5,149 nt of DNA, taken from Fidelibacterota bacterium. Lineage in GTDB: Bacteria > Fidelibacterota > Marinisomatia > Marinisomatales > CAZVFT01. Location of the stretch: positions 1-5,149 of the forward strand of contig JACNLN010000233.1 of NCBI GenBank assembly GCA_014381485.1. The letters are read 5' to 3'. Positions 1 to 5,149 of this stretch are shown here, one piece after another. Position numbers and translations under genes: made by a program. Positions within the stretch are counted from its first letter, which is position 1; the number at the start of each line of letters is the position of its first letter. A model generated the notes under the pieces. The model did not search any database, was not told the origin of the DNA, and worked only from the letters and a program-made list of their open reading frames with translations.

Positions 1-52
1 TAATACAGATCAGGCAGGTTAACTCAAGCTATACGATTTTATGCCAAATAGA

Positions 53-1339
53 TTAAAATTGAAATATCATCCCTTTTGAAATCACAGTAAGTACTTTACC
101 CTTTAGCCTTTCCCCGATAAACGGCGTATTTCTCGATTTGGAGTGGATGTGTTTTGCCTGGAATACCCATTCTGCATCGGGGTCAAAAATCACCAGTTCA
201 GCCGGTGTTCCTTTCTGGAAAAGATCGCTTGCAAGTCCCATAATCGTTCTTGGTTTTGTGGTGAACCCCTTCACAATTTCTATCAATTCGCACCCCGCAC
301 CAGACATTACCTTCCAGACGGCACCAAAGGCAGACTCCAATCCAATCATTCCAGGGGGCGCCCAATCGAAAGGAGCTTCCTTATCTTCGATAGTGTGAGG
401 AGCGTGGTCTGTAGCCACACAGTCAATTATTCCATCCTTTAATGCTGTCATGAGTGCCAGGCGGTCCTTCTCGCTCCGGATAGGCGGTGCTACCTTAAGA
501 TTGGTGTCGTAGTTGACAAGATGGGCATCCGTAAAATACAGATGATGAGGAGTAACTTCTGCCGTCACATTTACTCCCTGTTCCTTTGCCCATCGAATCA
601 ATTCCACTGATTTTCGTGAACTGATGTGAGGTATGTGGAGTCGCCCTTTCACAAATTCAGCTACCTGAATGTCACGGCTGACCATACTTGATTCACTCAC
701 ATCTGGGATTCCTGCCAGTCCCAGTTCCGTGGACCAATCCCCCTCGTTAATCTGCCCCTCTCCCTTTAATGTGAGGTCTTCAGCGTGGTTGATCACAGGT
801 ACTCCCAGGGGAGCTGCATATTCCAGGGCTCGACGCATCACACCACTATTCATTACAGGAACACCATCATCGGAAAAAGCTACTGCCCCTTCTTGTATCA
901 TTGATGCCATTTCCGTTAGGTGTTCCCCTTTCTGTCCCATTGTAACAGCACCCATGGGATGGATGTTGACAGGCAGATTCTCCGCTTTTTCCACCAGAAA
1001 CCGTATTGATTCCGGACTGTCAATGGGTGGATCGGTGTTAGGCATTACACAAACAGTGGTAAATCCTCCCGCTAGTGCTGCTTTTGAGCCTGACTCGAGT
1101 GTTTCCTTGTCTTCCCTTCCTGGCTCACGGAAATGGGCATGAATATCACAAAATCCGTGGGTAACAATTTTCCCATTAACATTGATAGTTTCTCCACCAT
1201 CTTCTGGAAGATCTACCCCAACAGCTTCGATATTTCCATTTCTGATCAGAATATCTCCTTCGAACTCCTTCATCTTCACAGGATCTATAATGCGAGCGTT
1301 CTTTAACAGAAGGTTTTTTGGTAAATGATTTGCTGTCAT
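53..1339 (-). CDS. pyrC: Dihydroorotase (type I, metal-dependent), PyrC
   Basis: This cytosolic enzyme cyclises N-carbamoyl-L-aspartate to L-dihydroorotate, the third step of de novo UMP synthesis, and belongs to the amidohydrolase superfamily. The 428-residue length is normal for type I bacterial dihydroorotases. Visible active-site signatures are DIHAHFREPG (65-74; metal ligands H67 and H69, substrate-binding R71), FSDDG (155-159; the metal-bridging Asp of this class), NHAED (H185), PHISS (H238) and ATDHAPH (D311, the catalytic Asp and metal ligand). TPHHL (263-267) and KVAPPIR (282-288) are also family-typical. All expected metal ligands are present, so the enzyme should be catalytic rather than a PyrB-scaffolding pseudo-dihydroorotase. 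The ATG at 1339 is supported by a modest Shine-Dalgarno AGG (1349-1347), 7 nt upstream. The gene follows pyrB but is separated from it by an unusually long 255-bp gap. It ends 52 bp before the window edge, and no terminator is visible there. Confidence 0.97.
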   Translation of the reverse strand: MTANHLPKNLLLKNARIIDPVKMKEFEGDILIRNGNIEAVGVDLPEDGGETINVNGKIVTHGFCDIHAHFREPGREDKETLESGSKAALAGGFTTVCVMPNTDPPIDSPESIRFLVEKAENLPVNIHPMGAVTMGQKGEHLTEMASMIQEGAVAFSDDGVPVMNSGVMRRALEYAAPLGVPVINHAEDLTLKGEGQINEGDWSTELGLAGIPDVSESSMVSRDIQVAEFVKGRLHIPHISSRKSVELIRWAKEQGVNVTAEVTPHHLYFTDAHLVNYDTNLKVAPPIRSEKDRLALMTALKDGIIDCVATDHAPHTIEDKEAPFDWAPPGMIGLESAFGAVWKVMSGAGCELIEIVKGFTTKPRTIMGLASDLFQKGTPAELVIFDPDAEWVFQAKHIHSKSRNTPFIGERLKGKVLTVISKGMIFQF

Positions 1340-1445
1340 AATCTTACCTATACCTGAATTTTTCGTAGATATTTATCTTCATTAATTCATCAGCTTTGTA
1401 ATTTTGTAAATTGGTCATTTTAATATTTGGATTGCTAATGACGAT

Positions 1446-1509
1446 AAAACGTAAATATGTAAAACGTAAGGTCGTCCAATTACATAATTACGTTTTACAT
1501 AATTATTTT
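1446..1509. repeat. Imperfect inverted repeat of 15-nt units between pyrB and pyrC
   Basis: This lies in the 255-bp AT-rich gap (1340-1594), where I see no credible gene. ATGTAAAACGTAA (1457-1469) is exactly inverted at 1488-1500. The arms extend outward to 1452 and 1505 with one mismatch (17 of 18 positions), around an 18-nt centre (1470-1487). Each arm also carries a short direct repeat with 15-nt spacing: AAAACGTAA at 1446 and 1461, and TTACATAATTA at 1480 and 1495. A transcript could fold into a long hairpin, but neither strand has a clean run of T straight after the stem, so a classical intrinsic terminator is not supported. It could be a dispersed palindromic element, an insertion scar, a protein-binding site or an mRNA-processing hairpin. 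The repeat itself is plain in the sequence; its role is unknown. Confidence 0.75.
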
Positions 1510-1594
1510 GTGTCATGATTTCTCTATCCATTATTATTCTGGAAATTAGGATGGTTAGTACTTCTCTGGTGAATTTTCTAGGTTAGCTTCCTTC

Positions 1595-2527
1595 TTAATC
1601 TTCCTCTTTCGGCTTATCGCCCAAAAGGAGATACAATATCGCCATCCTCACCGCAACCCCATTCAGAACTTGATTCAGGATAATGGCATTGTTGCTGTCT
1701 GCTACATCGCTATCAATTTCGACACCACGGTTCATCGGTCCCGGATGCATAATGGTAATTTCCTTCCCGATCCTATCCAGGCGTTCCCGGGTGATTCCCC
1801 AATTGGCTCTGTACTCCCGAATAGAAGGAATATAACTTACTCCCTGTCGCTCTCTCTGAATGCGCAATATATTAACGGCATTAGCCCAAAGTAATACCTC
1901 ATCAACGTTATAATTAACGGTAACACCAAGCTTTTCCACGTTTACCGGCATCAGTGTTGGCGGACCGCACAGAGTTACCTCGGCACCAAGTTTTGTTAGT
2001 CCGATAATATTAGACTTTGCTACGCGGCTGTGTGTGATATCACCAATGATGCCAATTTTCAAGCCCTGGATTTTCCCAAATTTTTCCTGTAAACTCGTCA
2101 TATCGAGAAGGCCCTGCGTAGGGTGCTCGTGGGTTCCATCCCCGGCATTGATCACAACAGCATCCACAAATTTGGTCAAATGAAGAGGTGCCCCGGGTGT
2201 AGGGTGACGCATCACAATCCCATCGATTTTCATCGCTTCGATATTCTGAGCGGTATCCTTGAACGTTTCCCCCTTTTTGATACTGCTAATACCGGCTGAA
2301 AAATTTATCATATCCGCAGAAAGGCGCTTCTGGGCAAGCTCAAACGATATTCTCGTCCTGGTGGAATCTTCGAAAAAGAGATTTACAACAGTTTTTCCTT
2401 GAAGGGTGGGTACTTTTTTTATGGGACGTTCAAGGATCTCACGAAAAGTAAAAGCGGTATCAATAACGGTTTGAATATCTTCAGCATTCCAATCTACCAA
2501 TCCGAGTAAATGTTTATTCTTCATCAT
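1595..2527 (-). CDS. pyrB: Aspartate carbamoyltransferase catalytic chain, PyrB
   Basis: PyrB condenses carbamoyl phosphate with L-aspartate to give N-carbamoyl-L-aspartate, the second step of UMP synthesis. The 310 residues match the usual catalytic-chain length. The carbamoyl-phosphate loop FFEDSTRTR (51-59) is intact. Other signatures are IKKGET (83-88), supplying the lysine loop that reaches into the neighbouring subunit; MRHP (106-109); GTHEHPTQGLLD (131-142); the aspartate-binding LRIQRER (221-227); and HPGPMNRGVEI (261-271). No pyrI regulatory subunit gene is in the window. This fits a PyrR-controlled, trimer-only enzyme or a partnership with dihydroorotase, but genes outside the window cannot be excluded. 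The start overlaps the end of pyrR by 14 nt. Two consecutive ATG codons (2527 and 2524) are possible starts, and no strong Shine-Dalgarno is seen, so translation is probably coupled to pyrR. The acidic C-terminal tail (KPKEED) lies beyond the conserved fold. Confidence 0.97.
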   Translation of the reverse strand: MMKNKHLLGLVDWNAEDIQTVIDTAFTFREILERPIKKVPTLQGKTVVNLFFEDSTRTRISFELAQKRLSADMINFSAGISSIKKGETFKDTAQNIEAMKIDGIVMRHPTPGAPLHLTKFVDAVVINAGDGTHEHPTQGLLDMTSLQEKFGKIQGLKIGIIGDITHSRVAKSNIIGLTKLGAEVTLCGPPTLMPVNVEKLGVTVNYNVDEVLLWANAVNILRIQRERQGVSYIPSIREYRANWGITRERLDRIGKEITIMHPGPMNRGVEIDSDVADSNNAIILNQVLNGVAVRMAILYLLLGDKPKEED

Positions 2528-3065
2528 ACGTTACCAGGTACACACCATCAATACCATCAACTTCCTTCATTCTGACATATACGTGCTGAGCGTCGCCAGT
2601 AGGGATGTTCTTCCCCACGAAATCGGCTTTGATAGGCATCTCCCGATGTCCCCGATCTACCAGAACTGCCAGGGTCACTGCAGATGGTCTGCCAAAATTT
2701 ATTATTTCTGATAATGCAGCCCGAATGGTACGGCCTGTATAAAGAACATCATCAGCCAGAATGATAGCGAGTCCGTCGATGGAAAATGGAATATCCGTCC
2801 CTTTTACCTGAGGTTGAATAAGGCGTTCACGAAAATCGTCCCGGTGAAAAGTCACGTTTACAAACCCAATAGGAATCTCATTCCCAGTAATGCTTTTTAC
2901 TATCTCTGCAATCCGCCTTGCTATGAACTCTCCCCGGGTGCGAATACCGATAATGGCAATATTCTCTAATTCGGGAAACCTTTCAACGATCTCGTGAGAG
3001 ATGCGGGTTATAGTACGATCTATCTTTGTTTCATCAAGTAACAGAATCTGTTTTGGCTGTGTCAT
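2514..3065 (-). CDS. pyrR: PyrR: pyr operon RNA-binding attenuation regulator / uracil phosphoribosyltransferase
   Basis: PyrR binds a hairpin in pyr mRNA leaders when UMP or UTP is plentiful, which favours transcription termination. Many family members also convert uracil and PRPP to UMP. The 183 residues match the family length. The PRPP-binding motif ILADDVLYTGRT (102-113) and the C-terminal block VLVDRGHREMPIKADFVGKNIPT (split here as 134-145 and 146-156) are nearly identical to Bacillus PyrR. TRISHE (20-25) aligns with the N-terminal segment implicated in RNA binding in B. subtilis (T18 and H22, from memory). The ATG at 3065 is the only reasonable start: an in-frame TAA lies a little upstream, and MTQPKQILLLDE aligns with the Bacillus N-terminus. 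The only GGAGG nearby (3086-3082) is 16 nt away and inside the terminator stem. A PyrR-loop-like leader directly upstream implies autoregulation of pyrR-pyrB. The 3' end overlaps pyrB. Confidence 0.97.
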   Translation of the reverse strand: MTQPKQILLLDETKIDRTITRISHEIVERFPELENIAIIGIRTRGEFIARRIAEIVKSITGNEIPIGFVNVTFHRDDFRERLIQPQVKGTDIPFSIDGLAIILADDVLYTGRTIRAALSEIINFGRPSAVTLAVLVDRGHREMPIKADFVGKNIPTGDAQHVYVRMKEVDGIDGVYLVTYDEE

Positions 3066-3072
3066 ACCAGAT

Positions 3073-3099
3073 AAAAAAATTCCTCCATCACTGGAGGAA
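3073..3099 (-). terminator. Intrinsic terminator of the pyrR leader (attenuator)
   Basis: Reading the minus strand, TTCCTCCA (3099-3092), a GTGA tetraloop (GNRA type) and TGGAGGAA (3087-3080) form a perfect 8-bp hairpin. It is followed at once by seven T (3079-3073), a textbook factor-independent terminator. It ends only 7 nt before the pyrR ATG, so it must be conditional for pyrR to be expressed. Together with the upstream PyrR-loop-like hairpin it fits the attenuator of a pyr leader. It would also end transcripts reading through from mutL-miaA. The 3' arm contains GGAGG, the only Shine-Dalgarno-like sequence near pyrR. Confidence 0.88.
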
Positions 3100-3131
3100 C
3101 ATTATTTTTTCTCACCTTTTTTCATTTTTCC

Positions 3132-3161
3132 CCTTACCTTCTCTCTGGACAGGTTTAAAGG
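3132..3161 (-). promoter_or_regulatory. PyrR-binding loop (anti-antiterminator) in the pyrR leader
   Basis: On the minus strand the RNA can fold as a lower stem CCUU/AAGG (3161-3158 with 3135-3132) and a 3-nt 5' bulge UAA. Above these is an upper stem ACCU(G)UC/GAAGGU (3154-3148 with 3141-3136, bulged G3150) closed by the hexaloop CAGAGA (3147-3142). The segment CCUUUAA followed by GUCCAGAGAG is very close to the Bacillus PyrR-binding loops, whose core is UCCNGNGA within a purine-rich hexaloop above an asymmetric internal bulge. The flank after GAGAG departs from the Bacillus GGCU, but the partner strand changes with it, so pairing is kept. GGGGAA (3133-3128), just at its 3' foot, could pair with UUCCUC of the terminator 5' arm (3099-3094, one G-U) as a short antiterminator. 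PyrR bound to this hairpin would then favour termination. The hairpin is visible; its function is inferred from family knowledge and from the adjacent pyrR gene. Confidence 0.85.
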
Positions 3162-3186
3162 ACATTTTACTTATCAAAATATAGCG

Positions 3187-3192
3187 ATTATA
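3187..3192 (-). promoter_or_regulatory. Possible -10 box for the pyrR-pyrB-pyrC transcript
   Basis: A perfect TATAAT lies on the minus strand overlapping the miaA stop codon. An A at 3180, 6 nt downstream, would be a suitable start, placing the PyrR loop about 20 nt into the RNA. No good -35 hexamer is found at 16-18 bp spacing (the sequence there is A-rich, such as TAAAAA). In this AT-rich stretch a chance match is possible. The pyr genes may instead, or also, be transcribed from upstream through miaA. Confidence 0.4.
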
Positions 3193-4141
3193 AATCTCTT
3201 CTCAAATGCTTTTTATACTCTAATACAATTATTTTCACGATATCATTTGTGGAGAAGTTATCAATAATATCGATGATGAGATTAATATCTTCTCGTTTAA
3301 ACCATTTGATCTGTTTTTTCGCATACTGTCTTGTTTTTAATACAATCTCGTCAACCATCTCATCGTAACCAAGCTTTCCCTCCAAATGACTAATGATCTG
3401 TTTATATCCAAGACTGTCTATTGGATGAGTTTCTACAGAATAACCCCGTTCGATCAGTAACTTAACCTCGTCTATCCATCCTTGCTCAAGTATATATCTG
3501 GTTCTATGTTCAATTCGATTTTGGAGATGGTTCAACGCTAAGTTTAGGTATACTGAAAAAAATGAATATCTCACCTGTTTTCCTTTTTGCAGCTTAAAGT
3601 GTTCCGAAGGTGACAAACCGGTTGTTTCATAAATCTCCAGTGCCCGAATCAACCTCTTATGATTATGAGGATGGACGATCTTTGCATATTCAGGATCGAT
3701 TATTTGAAGTTTCTCTAATAATTTAGATGAACCTTCTTTCTCCAACTTATCCTTAAGTTTTTTTCTGATATCCAGATTGGTAGCGCTTCCCTCAAAAATG
3801 CCCTGGGTCAGAGCTCGATAGTAAAGTCCACTCCCACCGCAAAAAATAGGGAGATTCCCCCGTTCAAAAATTTCCTCAATCTTTTCCCAGCCCAATTTTG
3901 CATATTCACCAGCAGAGATCATCTGATCTGGATTACGAAACCCGTAAAGATGGTGAGGAATCTCTTTTCGTTCTTCACTGGTTGGCTGAGTAGTACCAAT
4001 CTCCAAGTACCGATAAATCTGACGGGAATCGAGTCCTAATACCTCACCATTTAGCTCTCTTGCCAATGCAGTTGCTACCTTCGTTTTCCCGGAGGCTGTC
4101 GGTCCAATAATGACGAGAGGAATTTTCGATTTTTGATCCAT
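3188..4141 (-). CDS. miaA: tRNA dimethylallyltransferase MiaA
   Basis: MiaA transfers the dimethylallyl group of DMAPP to N6 of adenosine 37 in tRNAs that read codons starting with U, giving i6A, which is commonly further modified to ms2i6A. The 317 residues match the family length (about 300-320). Motifs in order are the P-loop-like GPTASGKT (13-20); LDSRQIYR (37-44), containing the catalytic Asp region of the family's DSxQ(V/I)Y; GTTQPTSEE (49-57); GGSGLYYRAL (102-111); VHPHNHKRLIRALEIYETTG (156-175); DSLGYKQ (242-248); and the C-terminal TRQYAKKQIKWFKRE (270-284). The ATG at 4141 is the natural start because the P-loop follows at the usual distance. No Shine-Dalgarno is seen: the sequence just upstream is a TTAGCGCTAA palindrome (4156-4147) 5 nt before the ATG. 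It follows mutL after 141 bp of AT-rich sequence with no visible terminator, a common bacterial pairing. Its stop overlaps the TATAAT box of the pyrR leader. Confidence 0.97.
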   Translation of the reverse strand: MDQKSKIPLVIIGPTASGKTKVATALARELNGEVLGLDSRQIYRYLEIGTTQPTSEERKEIPHHLYGFRNPDQMISAGEYAKLGWEKIEEIFERGNLPIFCGGSGLYYRALTQGIFEGSATNLDIRKKLKDKLEKEGSSKLLEKLQIIDPEYAKIVHPHNHKRLIRALEIYETTGLSPSEHFKLQKGKQVRYSFFSVYLNLALNHLQNRIEHRTRYILEQGWIDEVKLLIERGYSVETHPIDSLGYKQIISHLEGKLGYDEMVDEIVLKTRQYAKKQIKWFKREDINLIIDIIDNFSTNDIVKIIVLEYKKHLRRDL

Positions 4142-4282
4142 CTATGTTAGCGCTAAAAGAGATAAATTTTTGATTTTAGATTGTTCTTGCAATTAAACTA
4201 ACGGGAATTATCCGCTACAAAACAGTTAAAAGTCACAAAGATTATTAATTTAAATAAATTTATTACGATTATTTCTCTTTAA

Positions 4283-5149
4283 TTATTTTCTCTCAAACCG
4301 TTTATCCAGTTCATCTAATGTTAGGTTGATAATGATCGGTCGACCGTGGGGACAATAATATGGATGTTTAGTGGCAAAGAGCCGGTCTACAAGCGTCTGC
4401 ATCTCTTCTTTTGAGAGAGTATCTCCCGCTTTGATGGCAGCTCGGCAAGCAAACGAGATAGCTATAGCTTCTCGAAATGAGGCATATTCTTTGTGGTGAT
4501 CTTGATAATAATCGATGATATCCTTCAGAATCTCTTTTTCATTTCCCCACCCCATTTCCGAAGGTACACCCTCTATCTCAACTCTGTTTTCGCCACTTTC
4601 TTTCATACGAAATCCAATCTTTTGAAGGTAGGGAAGAAGTTCCAGCAGAATGGAAAAATCATCCGGTGGAAACTCGACTTTCTGTGGAAACAGCAGGGTC
4701 TGGCTTGCCAGAGCTTTTCCATCCACGGCTTCCATTGCCTGTTCATATAAAATCCTCTCGTGGGCAACGTGCTGATCAATAATTACCAAACCACTTTTGA
4801 TGGGAGAAACAACATACTTACTATGAACCTGCCAGATATTTTCCAGATCAAAAAGCTGTTCGACAGATTCTTGTGAGGAAAAAGTTCTTACGTAATCTTT
4901 TGCTCTCTCGACATCCTGTCTCCCAGTGGAAGTCGGGATAAATCTCATCATGGATTGTTGTCGTTCAGTGAGCTGAATGTCTTGCCCTGGGATTGGTCTT
5001 GAATCCACCTTTCCCTTTGAAATTTTCGTATCAGGGATGAAATCCGGTATTGTTTTTAAAATATCCGCAATCGCTTTTGATACAGCCAGTTTTAACACGT
5101 GATACACCCGCCACTCATCCCTGAAACGGACTTCGATCTTCATAGGATG
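4283..5149 (-). CDS. mutL: DNA mismatch repair protein MutL, C-terminal part (cut by window edge)
   Basis: MutL links mismatch recognition by MutS to strand incision. Only the last 288 residues are present. The frame runs open to the window edge, and the first visible residues HPMKIEVRF are the conserved (N)VHPxKxEVRF near the end of the N-terminal ATPase/transducer domain. An internal ATG at 5143 is therefore not the true start. After a linker of about 70 residues comes the C-terminal dimerisation and endonuclease domain. Counting from the M of HPM as 1, it contains the metal-binding DQHVAHERILYE (123-134; family DQHAxxExxxxE with Val for Ala), QTLLFP (148-153; resembles the beta-clamp-binding motif), ACRAAIKAGD (232-241), CPHGRP (264-269) and the terminal FERK (283-286). 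This is the nicking MutL type of bacteria without MutH. The 5' part should continue past 5149. Confidence 0.96.
   Translation of the reverse strand, partial: HPMKIEVRFRDEWRVYHVLKLAVSKAIADILKTIPDFIPDTKISKGKVDSRPIPGQDIQLTERQQSMMRFIPTSTGRQDVERAKDYVRTFSSQESVEQLFDLENIWQVHSKYVVSPIKSGLVIIDQHVAHERILYEQAMEAVDGKALASQTLLFPQKVEFPPDDFSILLELLPYLQKIGFRMKESGENRVEIEGVPSEMGWGNEKEILKDIIDYYQDHHKEYASFREAIAISFACRAAIKAGDTLSKEEMQTLVDRLFATKHPYYCPHGRPIIINLTLDELDKRFERK

Noticed and set aside
1..52. A possible terminator or next gene downstream of pyrC.
   Set aside because: No GC-rich hairpin with a T tract, no start codon with a Shine-Dalgarno and no conserved motif are visible in these 52 bases.
138..442. Two overlapping plus-strand open frames of 86 and 99 codons.
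   Set aside because: Both lie antisense within pyrC and overlap each other, with no family motif or ribosome-binding site.
669..1142. A 157-codon open frame on the plus strand inside pyrC.
   Set aside because: It is antisense to strongly conserved dihydroorotase coding sequence, has a serine/proline-rich composition typical of a shadow frame and resembles no known protein.
1446..1509. A CRISPR array or a simple intrinsic terminator.
   Set aside because: The repeats are too short (9-11 nt), only two per arm, and without variable spacers. The stem is AT-rich and no T run directly follows it on the minus strand.
1415..1531. A 38-codon open frame on the minus strand through the 15-nt repeat region.
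   Set aside because: It is open because the repeat unit is a multiple of three and lacks stops in that frame. It has no Shine-Dalgarno and a repetitive composition (NYVKRNYV), and a similar 26-codon frame exists on the other strand (1438-1518).
3001..3267. An 88-codon plus-strand open frame spanning the pyrR leader.
   Set aside because: It runs antisense through the terminator, the PyrR loop and the ends of pyrR and miaA. Its F/S/I-rich composition reflects the A-rich leader on the other strand.
5141..5143. The ATG at 5143 as the start of a standalone short MutL C-terminal protein.
   Set aside because: The frame continues upstream as CAT CCT (His-Pro), completing the conserved VHPxKxEVRF motif, so the ATG is internal to a full-length mutL that is cut by the window.

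Overview
The window is ordinary bacterial chromosome at moderate-to-low GC (roughly 40-45 % by eye). All five genes lie on the minus strand, so transcription runs from high to low coordinates: mutL (3' part only), miaA, pyrR, pyrB, pyrC. All five stop codons are TAA, and Shine-Dalgarno sequences are weak or absent in front of most starts. MutL is the endonuclease type (DQHxxxE, ACR, CPHGRP motifs) found in bacteria without MutH, which argues against a gammaproteobacterium. PyrR together with a PyrR-type RNA leader is classically a Firmicutes arrangement but also occurs in Deinococcus-Thermus, Actinobacteria and several uncultured phyla. The gene style would fit an uncultured lineage such as an FCB-group bacterium, but the window alone cannot settle the phylum.

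Region by region (in transcription order): 5149-4283 is the C-terminal part of MutL, cut by the window edge. 4282-4142 is a 141-bp AT-rich spacer with no visible Shine-Dalgarno before miaA and a small palindrome next to its start. 4141-3188 is miaA (tRNA A37 prenylation). 3187-3066 is a 122-bp regulatory leader with three recognisable parts: a TATAAT box overlapping the miaA stop, a hairpin closely resembling the PyrR-binding loop of Bacillus pyr leaders, and an intrinsic terminator ending only 7 nt before the pyrR start. 3065-2514 is pyrR, which overlaps pyrB (2527-1595) by 14 nt. 1594-1340 is a 255-bp AT-rich spacer holding an imperfect inverted repeat built of 15-nt repeat units. 1339-53 is pyrC (dihydroorotase). 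52-1 shows nothing callable.

Functionally, the pyr genes form a UMP-biosynthesis operon encoding steps 2 (PyrB, carbamoyl-aspartate) and 3 (PyrC, dihydroorotate). They sit behind an attenuator that the first gene's product, PyrR, is predicted to operate: when UMP/UTP is high, PyrR should hold the leader hairpin and let the terminator form. The upstream mutL-miaA pair is a common bacterial neighbourhood unrelated to pyrimidines. No mobile element, CRISPR array, tRNA or rRNA was found, and I see no credible new defence or enzymatic system here. The items most worth a second look are the pyrR leader and the repeat between pyrB and pyrC.
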